A stretch of DNA of 7,036 bases from Bacteroidales bacterium (GCA_019420545.1 JAHZGZ010000012.1:1-7036), one strand, 5' to 3'; numbered from the stretch's first letter, positions 1-6,977 are shown. The notes: generated by a model not told the origin, from the letters alone. Numbers and translations: made by a program.

Positions 1-1843
1 GGTCGTCGATGTTCCAGTTGGCACCACCCTTGATGGTTCCTGCCCAGAAGTTCACCGTCTTGGAATCGCGGTGGGCCTTGTCGGCATAAAAGAATTCATG
101 ACGCCAGTAAGCGGTATTGTTGACCGAGCCGGCGAGCACGAAGTTGAATTTGTTGTCCATCATTGTGTACTCGCCCTGGGCGTAGATACCCTCCTGGGCG
201 GTATAACCGCGGAAATTACGGTATACGATGTCGCCAACGCCAAGATGCTCGTACTTCCACGACGGATCGGCGGCGGCTGAATTGAGTGTGGCCGATACCG
301 TGTTACGTGAAGAGTAGTCCATGAAGTACTCGCCATTGTAGAGGTCGACGAGCTTGTTGTAGTGGTGACCTACATAGTAGCGCATGTCGATACCGCCGAT
401 AAGATTGAGTATGTCGCCGTTCCGGAAATCGATCTCTTTCTTATAGGAGGAAACGAGGCCATACCACTGGTGCTTGTTGACACTGCTCGACATGGCAAGC
501 ATAGAACCCTCGGTAGAGTTCTCGTTGATCTCCTGGATCGCACCGTAGTCGAATGTTCCGTCGGGACGGCGGAAACGTGTGGAGAGCACACCATCGGTAG
601 CGCCGTACCAGTCGCTGTAGCTGTATCCGTTGAGGCCGCTGCCCTGACCGGAGTAGCCGCCTGCGTCGCAGAACGAAGCATAGAGGGCCGACGACAGCGA
701 GGAGGTATCGTCGATCTTCCAGATATGATTGAGTTGTATGATGGGCTTGTGTGAGTAGTTCTTGTTCTGGGTCTTCACATGGCCGTACTTGTCGTAACCG
801 TAGGTAGGATTGTACTTGTACATGCAGTCACCGTCCATATACTCCTTGCCATAGGTCTGATAGCCCATGATTGAGAGACCCGAGCGCTGGTTGGGACGGC
901 GGATATGGTTCTGCGTGCCGCCGAAAGCGGTAAGGCTGATCTGATGGTTATCGTTGATACGCTTTGAGAGGTTGAAGAAGTAGCTGTAATTGTTGTAGGG
1001 GGTATACTGCACATATCCATCGCCCCACTTGCGCGAGCCGAGGAATGTCATGGCCCAGCCGTTCTTCATCAGGCCGGTAGAGATCTTCACGCCATAGTTA
1101 TTCATGCCGTCGTTGCCCATGCCGTACCATACCGAACCGCCCTTCTCGGTGTCGATGGTGCGTGTGGTGATGTTGATGGAGCCGCCGACTGTCGGACTCG
1201 ACACGATAGTGGCGCCGAGGCCGCGCTGTACCTGGATGTTGCTGGTAACATCCGACAGGCCGGAGAAGTTGCTCCAGTACACGCCGCCCCATTCCATATC
1301 GTTGACGGGGATACCGTTGATCATCACGGCCACGTTCTCGCTCTTGAAGCCACGCACGTTGGTCTTGGCGTCGCCGAAACCGCCGCCCTGCTTGGTGGTC
1401 CACACGCCGGGAGTGGTCTTGAGCACTTCGGGAAGATCCTGGTTGCCGAGCTTGAGGTCGATAGTCTGCGCACCCACTGTCGACACAGCTACAGGAGTAA
1501 GACGTGTCTTGGCTGCCGACTGCTCTACAACGACGTCCTTGAGCATCTGCGACTCGATATCAAGAGCAATGTCGCCCATTACGGGAGCGGCTTTGACATC
1601 GCGGGCCTTGTAGCCGATGTAGGAAATGTGGATATTCTTTCCCTTAGGCACTTCCAAAGTGAAGCGGCCGTCGACATCCGTTGCAGCGGCGATCGAAGTG
1701 CCGGGCACGCTGACCGTGGCGCCTATGATAGGTTCGCCCTGATCATCCACAACGACGCCACTACACTTTATATCACCAGGTGCGGCCATCGCAGCCACAC
1801 AAGCGAGCCAGACAACGCTGGCCAAGAGAATGAGTCTCTTCAT
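1..1843 (-). CDS. TonB-dependent outer-membrane receptor, 3' end beyond the window
   Basis: The reading frame is open from the ATG at 1843 to the left edge: 614 codons, no stop. Residues 1-20 form a signal peptide with a likely cut after AMA. Residues about 25-95 match a CarboxypepD_reg-like beta-sandwich (GVVVDDQGEPIIGATV, DVDGRFTL, ISYIGYK). A TonB-box-like stretch (KDVVVEQ) lies near 102-108. The plug follows at about 115-230, with VRGF, VMINGIPVNDMEWGG and GGSINITTRT, and then aromatic-rich beta-barrel strands begin. The protein should sit in the outer membrane and import a ligand using TonB/ExbBD energy. The plug motif INGIPVNDMEW is that of classical receptors, not the LYVVDGVP form typical of SusC, and no SusD-like lipoprotein gene is visible on this side. 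The substrate cannot be told. The missing C-terminus should hold the rest of the barrel. Family is clear; substrate is unknown. Confidence 0.93.
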   Translation of the reverse strand, partial: MKRLILLASVVWLACVAAMAAPGDIKCSGVVVDDQGEPIIGATVSVPGTSIAAATDVDGRFTLEVPKGKNIHISYIGYKARDVKAAPVMGDIALDIESQMLKDVVVEQSAAKTRLTPVAVSTVGAQTIDLKLGNQDLPEVLKTTPGVWTTKQGGGFGDAKTNVRGFKSENVAVMINGIPVNDMEWGGVYWSNFSGLSDVTSNIQVQRGLGATIVSSPTVGGSINITTRTIDTEKGGSVWYGMGNDGMNNYGVKISTGLMKNGWAMTFLGSRKWGDGYVQYTPYNNYSYFFNLSKRINDNHQISLTAFGGTQNHIRRPNQRSGLSIMGYQTYGKEYMDGDCMYKYNPTYGYDKYGHVKTQNKNYSHKPIIQLNHIWKIDDTSSLSSALYASFCDAGGYSGQGSGLNGYSYSDWYGATDGVLSTRFRRPDGTFDYGAIQEINENSTEGSMLAMSSSVNKHQWYGLVSSYKKEIDFRNGDILNLIGGIDMRYYVGHHYNKLVDLYNGEYFMDYSSRNTVSATLNSAAADPSWKYEHLGVGDIVYRNFRGYTAQEGIYAQGEYTMMDNKFNFVLAGSVNNTAYWRHEFFYADKAHRDSKTVNFWAGTIKGGANWNIDD

Positions 1844-1898
1844 AATAATGACTTGGTTGAATTGATTGAAAATATATACAAATAATTATTTTTTCCAT

Positions 1899-1943
1899 TG
1901 TCAACATTTGACATCAGCCAACACTGATATCAAAAAAATATCA
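1899..1943 (-). promoter_or_regulatory. Three abutting small hairpins in the receptor leader
   Basis: Three short inverted repeats lie end to end, 56 bases upstream of the receptor ATG. They are TGTCAA-CAT-TTGACA (1899-1913), ATCAG/CTGAT with a six-base loop (1913-1928), and TGATAT/ATATCA with a seven-base loop (1925-1943). The second shares bases with both neighbours, so it cannot form fully at the same time as either. The first is a compact dyad that could be a protein-binding site; the set could also be a switching RNA leader. Short dyads arise by chance in AT-rich DNA, so function is unproven. Confidence 0.25.
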
Positions 1944-1995
1944 AATTGAAACATAGCACATTATATTACCCACACAGCTACATTACAATTTTTCA

Positions 1996-2003
1996 CAAAG
2001 TTA
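1996..2003 (-). promoter_or_regulatory. Candidate -7 promoter box for the TonB receptor
   Basis: The minus strand reads TAACTTTG, an exact match to the Bacteroidota primary-sigma -7 consensus TAnnTTTG. A start about four to six bases after the box would give a 5' leader of roughly 145-150 bases before the receptor ATG. I find no TTTG or TTG element at the expected 19-21 base distance upstream, so only half of the promoter is seen. A weaker AT-rich alternative nearer the gene (1872-1890) does not match the consensus spacing. Confidence 0.45.
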
Positions 2004-2102
2004 TTAAAAAGATTGAAATCGACCACTCCGGAATTGTTAAATCTTTGTATGATACCCCAATATTTTCGGTTGTTTTCTCAGAGCGTTGCAGGACAAAAGG
2101 CA

Positions 2103-2197
2103 GTAGGGACGCGGCGTGCCGCGTTAGATCCCGCATACCTCATACATACCGCAAACGCCTCATTATCTTGATGCAACGCGGCACGCCGCGTCCCTAC
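2103..2197. repeat. REPIN-like inverted pair of REP palindromes
   Basis: Two perfect 23-base inverted arms (2103-2125 and 2175-2197) flank a 49-base spacer, and three further matching bases follow a two-base mismatch on the inner side. Each arm starts with GTAG, reading inward, and is itself a near-palindrome: ACGCGGC-GT-GCCGCGT on the left arm and its complement on the right. A 5' GTAG before a palindrome, with two copies in inverted orientation, is the known layout of REP doublets (REPINs) mobilised by RAYT (TnpA_REP, Y1 HUH) transposases. The element begins 21 bases after the folA stop. No transposase gene is in the window. It could also act as an mRNA-end hairpin, but no T tract follows as a simple terminator would need. 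Confidence 0.7.
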
Positions 2198-2218
2198 CTC
2201 TTATGACAAACACCCAGT

Positions 2219-2764
2219 CTATTTGCGGCGGTAGGTAGCGAAGCGGTAGGCGACGCCGGAGCGCGGATCGATGGCGGGGGCACCTTGGGCGACGGCTTCC
2301 CAAGCGTCGGGATCGACCGGGGGAAACCATGTGTCGGTATCGGCGGGGGCGTCGGCCTCAATTTCGGTAAGCTCGAGCGTGTCGGCCATGGGCATGAATG
2401 TGCGGTATATCTCGCCTCCGCCAATTACCATGATACCTCGTGGAGTATCATCCTCTCTGGCAGCGATATAAGCGGCGGCTACGCGCATGGCCTCGGCAGG
2501 AGAATGAACGGCGACAGCACCCTCGGGGAGCGACATGTCGCCGCGTGTAAGCACTATGTTGAGGCGCCCCGGGAGCGGACCTCCGGGAAACGACTCATAC
2601 GTCTTGCGCCCCATGATCAGGGGACAGCCCATCGTAAGCGACTTGAAATGCTTCATGTCGGCGCTTATGCGGTAGAGCAGCTCGCCCGAGCGGCCAAGGC
2701 CGCCTCGGCGCGTCACGGCGGCGACAAGCGTCAGCGGTGGTAGAGATACAGAGGAGGACGTCAT
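2219..2764 (-). CDS. folA: Dihydrofolate reductase
   Basis: The product reduces dihydrofolate to tetrahydrofolate with NADPH in the cytoplasm, restoring the cofactor used by ThyA. The 181-residue protein is slightly longer than E. coli FolA (159). Visible motifs are LVAAVTRRGGLG (residues 13-24), the catalytic acidic residue D36 in SADMKHF, the NADPH-binding IMGRKTYES (50-58), PLPGRLNIVLTR (63-74), VIGGGEIY (113-120), T133 and DTWFP (144-148). The ATG at 2764 overlaps the thyA stop as ATGA, so the start is firm and translation is probably coupled. Oddities lie near the active site: the almost invariant Trp (E. coli W22) is Y31, and E. coli P21 and P25 correspond to L30 and S34. The fold motifs are otherwise intact, so it should be a working enzyme. 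It is the last gene of its operon, followed by the REPIN-like repeat. Confidence 0.95.
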   Translation of the reverse strand: MTSSSVSLPPLTLVAAVTRRGGLGRSGELLYRISADMKHFKSLTMGCPLIMGRKTYESFPGGPLPGRLNIVLTRGDMSLPEGAVAVHSPAEAMRVAAAYIAAREDDTPRGIMVIGGGEIYRTFMPMADTLELTEIEADAPADTDTWFPPVDPDAWEAVAQGAPAIDPRSGVAYRFATYRRK

Positions 2765-3555
2765 ACGGCAACAACAGCTTTTATATGGGGATGCGGATCA
2801 TAACCCTCAAGCGTAAAGTCCTCGTACTTGAAATCGAGGATCGACTTCACATCGGGATTGATAACCATGCGCGGCAGGGGGCGCGGATCGCGCGTAAGCT
2901 GCAAGCGGGCCTGCTCTATATGGTTGCTGTAAATATGCGCGTCGCCGAGAGTATGCACGAAGTCGCCGGCACGCAGCCCGGTTACCTGTGCCATCATCTG
3001 AAGGAGAAGGGCATACGAGGCGATATTGAACGGCACGCCGAGAAATATGTCGGCCGAGCGCTGGTAGAGCTGAAGGCTCAGGCGCCCGTCAGCCACGTAA
3101 AACTGGAAGAAGGCATGACAGGGCGGCAGATGCATCTCGTCGAGCTGCCCCACATTCCAGGCGCTCACGATGATACGGCGCGAGTCGGGATTGTTCTTTA
3201 TCGTCTCCACTGCCTCGGTGATCTGGTCGATATGGCCTCCGTTGTAGTCGGGCCACGAACGCCACTGGTAGCCGTAGATCGGGCCGAGATCACCGTCGGG
3301 ACCGGCCCACTCGTTCCAGATCCTCACGCCATGCTCCTGAAGATAGTGTACATTGGTATCGCCGCGCAGAAACCACAGCAGTTCGTAGATGATCGACTTG
3401 AGATGCAGTTTCTTTGTAGTAAGCAGAGGGAATCCCTCTTCGAGGTTGAAGCGCATCTGATAGCCGAACACGCTGCGCGTGCCGGTACCGGTACGGTCAC
3501 CCTTTTCCACACCATGTGTCAGCACATGGTCAAGGAGTTGAAGATATTGTTTCAT
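2761..3555 (-). CDS. thyA: Thymidylate synthase
   Basis: The product methylates dUMP to dTMP using 5,10-methylenetetrahydrofolate and releases dihydrofolate, which the adjacent folA product recycles. The 264 residues equal E. coli ThyA in length and align without visible gaps. The nucleophile is C146 in LPPCHAFFQFYV. Other expected residues are R21 (GDRTGTGT), the phosphate-binding R126/R127 (SRRIIVSAWN) and R166 (QRSAD), D169, N177 (PFNIASYA), and H207 with Y209 (HIYSNH). The start ATG lies 26 bases inside the end of the upstream polyferredoxin gene, and the stop overlaps folA by four bases, so the three genes are co-transcribed and probably translationally coupled. One departure: the usually conserved C-terminal A-P-V-A-I/V reads A-V-V-A-V, placing Val at position 261. 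Confidence 0.97.
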   Translation of the reverse strand: MKQYLQLLDHVLTHGVEKGDRTGTGTRSVFGYQMRFNLEEGFPLLTTKKLHLKSIIYELLWFLRGDTNVHYLQEHGVRIWNEWAGPDGDLGPIYGYQWRSWPDYNGGHIDQITEAVETIKNNPDSRRIIVSAWNVGQLDEMHLPPCHAFFQFYVADGRLSLQLYQRSADIFLGVPFNIASYALLLQMMAQVTGLRAGDFVHTLGDAHIYSNHIEQARLQLTRDPRPLPRMVINPDVKSILDFKYEDFTLEGYDPHPHIKAVVAV

Positions 3556-4519
3556 CGTTTAGTGTATTTTCAGATACAGGCGCACGCATGTCGGACGTCG
3601 CCGCGGGTCCGGCGCATGCGCTCGCACTCCCCACCCTCGGCGAGCCGAGGCTCTGCATCATGGGCAATGACAGCTGCTTGCGGTCGGGACGGTAGAAAAT
3701 GGCATCGTCGGGGCATACGGTGAGGCAGTCGAAACAGCCCACACAGCGCGAGCCGTCGACCACATGGTCGGTAAGATCTATGCAATGAGCCTTGCACGCA
3801 TGCTCACACTTGCGGCAGTTGGTACACAAGTCGGTATCAATATCTATGTGCCAGAGGGAGCGTGCCGACACTATTCCGAGCACGGTGCCGACGGGGCACA
3901 GGGTATTGCAGAAGGGGCGCCCCAGCATCCATGCGGCCGTGGCCACGCCAAGCACCGACACAACCGAAAGCGCGACTCCGAACACCGAGGCCGTGATCAC
4001 CGACACATAGGTGACGGTCCACCATCCGGTGGCAACCCCTATGGCGGCCACACCGTTGTTGACCCATCCCCACACGGGCTTGAGCACGTTGAGCACAAAG
4101 GCCGAATACATGCTGTAGGGGTCGATTATGGCGGGAATTATGAGTACTCCGGTAAAGAAACAGACGGCCACCACCGCCAGCGAGCAGTAGCGCAGACGCG
4201 TCATAGGTGGCGCATAATGATAGCCGCGGCGCGATCCCCTGCGGCTCATGCGCCCCAGGCGTGCGGCCACATCCTGTACCACACCCAGCGGACAGAACAT
4301 CGAGCAATAGATGCGCCCGAACAGAGCCGTCATGACGAGCCAGAACACTACCGTTACACCGGAGAAAGCGAGCCCGGCGGGGATGATCTGTGTATGCTCT
4401 ATCCACCCCAGGGAGTTAAGCACAAGATCGCTGTACTCAATCCACAACAGAGTGATGACGGCGGCCACTGCCACCGACACCGCTATACGTGCAGTCCTGA
4501 GTCCTTGGTAACGCTTCAC
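3530..4519 (-). CDS. Membrane-bound 4Fe-4S polyferredoxin, NapH/NosR-like
   Basis: Residue numbers count from GTG 4519 (329 aa). Hydrophobic segments near 10-30, 45-68, 110-132 and 168-197 indicate an inner-membrane protein. Two CxxxCP motifs (C72/C76 in CSMFCP and C204/C208 in CNTLCP), each preceded by GR, are typical of the NapH/NosR/RdxA-like group. They are followed by two [4Fe-4S] ferredoxin motifs: C232, C235, C238, C242, then C259, C262, C265, C269. It should carry electrons at the membrane; donor and acceptor are unknown. A Ser/Ala-rich tail of about 50 residues without cysteine motifs follows and reads into thyA. The frame can extend to a TTG at 4561, but that codon lies within a -7 box, and upstream of the GTG only a TTG at 4528 is another candidate. 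GTG-AAG-CGT at 4519 suits the family N-terminus, so I prefer it. It leads the thyA-folA operon. Confidence 0.85.
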   Translation of the reverse strand: MKRYQGLRTARIAVSVAVAAVITLLWIEYSDLVLNSLGWIEHTQIIPAGLAFSGVTVVFWLVMTALFGRIYCSMFCPLGVVQDVAARLGRMSRRGSRRGYHYAPPMTRLRYCSLAVVAVCFFTGVLIIPAIIDPYSMYSAFVLNVLKPVWGWVNNGVAAIGVATGWWTVTYVSVITASVFGVALSVVSVLGVATAAWMLGRPFCNTLCPVGTVLGIVSARSLWHIDIDTDLCTNCRKCEHACKAHCIDLTDHVVDGSRCVGCFDCLTVCPDDAIFYRPDRKQLSLPMMQSLGSPRVGSASACAGPAATSDMRAPVSENTLNDETISSTP

Positions 4520-4558
4520 TTGTTGCAAGTAACTGTTCTGAATTATACTTATTTTCCA

Positions 4559-4566
4559 CAAAATTA
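4559..4566 (-). promoter_or_regulatory. Candidate -7 box for the polyferredoxin-thyA-folA operon
   Basis: The minus strand reads TAATTTTG, a full match to TAnnTTTG. A transcript starting about four to six bases later would begin near 4554 and give a leader of roughly 35 bases to the GTG at 4519. It would exclude the TTG at 4561 as the start. No clear -33 TTTG is seen at the right distance. It is one of two opposed boxes in the short divergent region. Confidence 0.5.
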
Positions 4567-4620
4567 ATACATATTGGAGACTTCACGGCACCCGACAGCA
4601 AAATAAAAGCAAATATTCCG

Positions 4621-4628
4621 TAACTTTG
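4621..4628 (+). promoter_or_regulatory. Candidate -7 box for the ABC exporter-rpiB unit
   Basis: TAACTTTG followed by C matches the Bacteroidota -7 consensus exactly. It ends four bases before the ATG at 4633, so the predicted transcription start falls on or beside the start codon and implies a leaderless or near-leaderless mRNA. The region 19-25 bases upstream lacks a TTG/TTTG, so the -33 element is weak or absent. Confidence 0.5.
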
Positions 4629-4632
4629 CCGT

Positions 4633-6465
4633 ATGAAAGAACTGCTGATCATCATACGGCGCTTCGTACCCCCCTACAAGAAGTACCTCGCGCTCAATAT
4701 CATCTTCAACATACTTGCCGCCTTCCTCACATTGTTCTCGTTTGCAGTAGTGATACCGATCCTGCGCATGCTTTTCGGCATCGACCAGATGAACTACACG
4801 TATGTGGCGTGGGAGGACGGAAGCCTCAAGGAGGTATTCTTCAACAATTTCTACTATTACACCCAGGAGATGATCACCGACTGGGGTCCGTCGGCGGCTC
4901 TCGCAGCCCTGTCGGCGCTGCTCGTGTTCATGACGGGACTGAAGACCGGCGCCACGTTCATGTCGTCGTACTTCATCATACCGATGCGCTCTGGCATCGT
5001 GAGAGACATCCGCAATTACATGTACGACAAGATCGTGCGTCTGCCGATATCATACTTCACCGACGCCCGCAAGGGCGACGTCATGGCCCGAATGACGGGC
5101 GACGTGGCCGAAATCGAGAACTCCATCATGTCGTCGCTCGACATGTTCTTCAAAAATCCCGTGATGATTATCGCGTGCCTCACCATGATGATAATCATGT
5201 CGTGGCAGCTCACCCTGTTCGTGCTCATCCTCATCCCGCTCGCGGGGCTTGTGATGGGCCGCGTAGGCAAGCGCCTGAAGCGTCAGTCACTGGAGGCCCA
5301 GAACCAGTGGGGTCTGCTTATGTCGAACATCGAGGAGACGCTCGGCGGCCTGCGCATCATCAAGGCATTCAACGCCGAGGACAAGGTGAAGGCCCGCTTC
5401 CACGCCGGCAACCAGGTGTTCTACAAAATCAGCAACCGCATAGCGCGGCGCCAGTCGCTCGCCCACCCCATGAGCGAGTTTCTCGGCACCATCACCATAG
5501 CGATCGTACTGTGGTTCGGCGGCACGCTCATCATCGACCAGCGCTCGTCGATGGAGGCGCCCGACTTCATCTACTACATGATTATCTTCTACAGCATCAT
5601 AAATCCCGCCAAGGAGCTGTCGAAGAGCGTCTATGCCATTCAGAAGGGTCTCGCCGCCATGACGCGTGTCGACGCCATAATCGAGGCGCGCAACCCCATC
5701 CACGATCCCTCCCACCCCAGGAAGCTCACCGACTTCAAGGGCGACATACGCTACAACAACGTGTCGTTCAGCTACACCAAGGATATGCCGGTGCTGCAGG
5801 ATGTGTCGCTCCACATCCCCGCCGGCGCCACGGTGGCCCTCGTAGGGCAGAGCGGCTCGGGCAAGTCGACAATGGCCGACCTGCTGCCGCGATTCTACGA
5901 CGTGCAGAAAGGCTCTATCACCATTGACGGCATCGACATACGCGACCTTAAAGTACACGATCTGCGCTCGCTCATGGGCAACGTCAACCAGGAGGCGATA
6001 CTCTTCAACGACACCATCTACAACAACATAACCTTCGGAGTGAAGGAAGCCACGCAGGATCAGGTAGAACAGGCGGCGCGCATAGCCAACGCCCACGAAT
6101 TCATAATGGAGACGGAACAGGGCTACGACACATGCATCGGCGACCGTGGATGCCGCCTGTCGGGCGGCCAGCGCCAGCGCCTGTCGATAGCGCGCGCAGT
6201 GCTCAAGAATCCACCCGTGCTCATCCTCGACGAGGCCACCTCGGCTCTCGACAGCCAGAGCGAGAAGTCAGTGCAGGAAGCCCTGGAGCGACTGATGGAG
6301 AACCGCACCACGCTTGTAATCGCCCATCGTCTGTCGACCATACGCAACGCCGACCTCATCTGTGTGATGAACGAAGGGCGCATCATAGAGGCCGGTACCC
6401 ACGACGAGCTTATGGCTATAGAGGACGGCGCATACCGCCATCTGGTCGACATGCAGAAATTCTGA
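4633..6465 (+). CDS. MsbA-like ABC exporter (fused permease and ATPase)
   Basis: This 610-residue half-transporter should dimerise in the inner membrane and move a lipid or other hydrophobic substrate outward using ATP. Residues about 18-330 form the six-helix membrane domain, with helices near 18-48, 87-115, 168-190, 192-210, 283-303 and 310-325. The nucleotide-binding domain spans about 370-605: Walker A GQSGSGKST (405-413), Q-loop Q453, signature LSGGQ (509-513), Walker B VLILDEAT (529-536) with catalytic E534, D-loop SALD (537-540), and switch H565. All catalytic elements are intact. The start at MKELL keeps helix 1 whole; the next Met (46) would remove it. Lipid A or other envelope-lipid flipping is a reasonable guess from the MsbA-like architecture, but drug or peptide exporters look similar, so I give no symbol. 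rpiB follows after 37 bases, probably in the same transcript. Confidence 0.93.
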   Translation: MKELLIIIRRFVPPYKKYLALNIIFNILAAFLTLFSFAVVIPILRMLFGIDQMNYTYVAWEDGSLKEVFFNNFYYYTQEMITDWGPSAALAALSALLVFMTGLKTGATFMSSYFIIPMRSGIVRDIRNYMYDKIVRLPISYFTDARKGDVMARMTGDVAEIENSIMSSLDMFFKNPVMIIACLTMMIIMSWQLTLFVLILIPLAGLVMGRVGKRLKRQSLEAQNQWGLLMSNIEETLGGLRIIKAFNAEDKVKARFHAGNQVFYKISNRIARRQSLAHPMSEFLGTITIAIVLWFGGTLIIDQRSSMEAPDFIYYMIIFYSIINPAKELSKSVYAIQKGLAAMTRVDAIIEARNPIHDPSHPRKLTDFKGDIRYNNVSFSYTKDMPVLQDVSLHIPAGATVALVGQSGSGKSTMADLLPRFYDVQKGSITIDGIDIRDLKVHDLRSLMGNVNQEAILFNDTIYNNITFGVKEATQDQVEQAARIANAHEFIMETEQGYDTCIGDRGCRLSGGQRQRLSIARAVLKNPPVLILDEATSALDSQSEKSVQEALERLMENRTTLVIAHRLSTIRNADLICVMNEGRIIEAGTHDELMAIEDGAYRHLVDMQKF

Positions 6466-6502
6466 CAACACATAAAAATACACATATAATACGCTATCCA
6501 AC

Positions 6503-6955
6503 ATGTCCATACTCCAACCGGGCAAGAAAGTTGCCCTTTGCAGCGACCATGCGGGCTATGAGCTGAAAAGCATCGTCGAGGGATACCTTACCTCACAAGG
6601 TATCGAATATGAGGATTTCGGCACATTCTCGGCCGACAGTTGCGATTACGCCGACTACGCCCACCCATGTGCCAAGGCCGTGGAAGAGGGGCGCTGCTAT
6701 CCCGCCATCGGCATCTGCGGCAGCGGCAACGGCATCAACATGACCCTCAACAAGCATCAGGGGATCCGCTCGGCGCTCTGCTGGGAGGTCGAGCTGGCCA
6801 GGCTCGCCCGCGCCCACAACGACGCCAATGTGCTCGTAATGCCCGCGCGCTTCATCGAGCCCACACTCGCGCTCGCCATTGTCGACGCCTTCCTCGAAAC
6901 CCCGTTCGAAGGCGGCCGCCACGAGCGCCGCATCGCCAAAATTCCCTGCCGGTAA
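6503..6955 (+). CDS. rpiB: Ribose-5-phosphate isomerase B
   Basis: The product interconverts ribulose 5-phosphate and ribose 5-phosphate in the non-oxidative pentose phosphate pathway, supplying ribose for nucleotides. The 150-residue length is typical of the RpiB/LacAB family. Seen in order are SDHAGYELK (residues 14-22, the phosphosugar-binding Asp-His), DYADYA (48-53), the active-site cysteine C72 in GICGSGNGINM (70-80), HNDANVL (105-111) with the ring-opening His equivalent, R116, and the phosphate-binding GGRHERR (137-143). The ATG at 6503 leaves about seven residues before the first beta-strand, a normal extension. LacA/LacB-type galactose-6-phosphate isomerases are related, but no tagatose or lactose genes are nearby, so RpiB is preferred. 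It follows the ABC gene by 37 bases with no promoter box between them, and a REP-like hairpin begins 22 bases after its stop. Confidence 0.94.
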   Translation: MSILQPGKKVALCSDHAGYELKSIVEGYLTSQGIEYEDFGTFSADSCDYADYAHPCAKAVEEGRCYPAIGICGSGNGINMTLNKHQGIRSALCWEVELARLARAHNDANVLVMPARFIEPTLALAIVDAFLETPFEGGRHERRIAKIPCR

Positions 6956-6977
6956 ACCAAAATCCACTCTGTAGGCT

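Larger units (their letters stand above)
1844..2218. other. Intergenic region between folA and the TonB receptor
   Basis: This 375-base gap separates the folA stop from the receptor start, both on the minus strand. It has two parts. About 1844-2090 is AT-rich and holds a candidate -7 box (1996-2003) and small hairpins in what would be the receptor's 5' leader. About 2100-2200 is GC-rich and holds the REPIN-like inverted repeat. A plus-strand reading frame (1946-2206) crosses it, but it spans the box and the repeat and resembles no protein I know. I see no tRNA, recognised riboswitch core or convincing intrinsic terminator with a T tract. Confidence 0.8.

Noticed and set aside
1798..1809. Possible lipoprotein cysteine (WLAC, residue 15) in the receptor signal peptide
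   Set aside because: The -3 residue is Trp, a poor lipobox match, and TonB receptors are normally cut by signal peptidase I; AMA at 18-20 is the better site.
1872..1890. Promoter in the AT-rich stretch just upstream of the receptor ATG
   Set aside because: TATATTTT and TAATTATTTG resemble the -7 consensus, but one lacks the final G and the other has the wrong internal spacing.
1946..2206. 86-codon plus-strand reading frame in the intergenic region
   Set aside because: It crosses the receptor's -7 box and the whole inverted repeat, has no recognisable protein features, and no promoter box precedes it.
2737..3723. 328-codon plus-strand frame antisense to thyA
   Set aside because: It lies opposite a fully intact thyA and the end of the polyferredoxin gene, and shows no domain or motif of its own.
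4626..5927. 433-codon plus-strand frame overlapping the ABC exporter
   Set aside because: It is out of frame with an intact exporter and its product is rich in His, Arg and Pro, typical of a shifted reading of GC-rich coding DNA.
5287..6096. 269-codon minus-strand frame antisense to the ABC exporter
   Set aside because: It mirrors conserved exporter codons; the composition is that of an antisense shadow.
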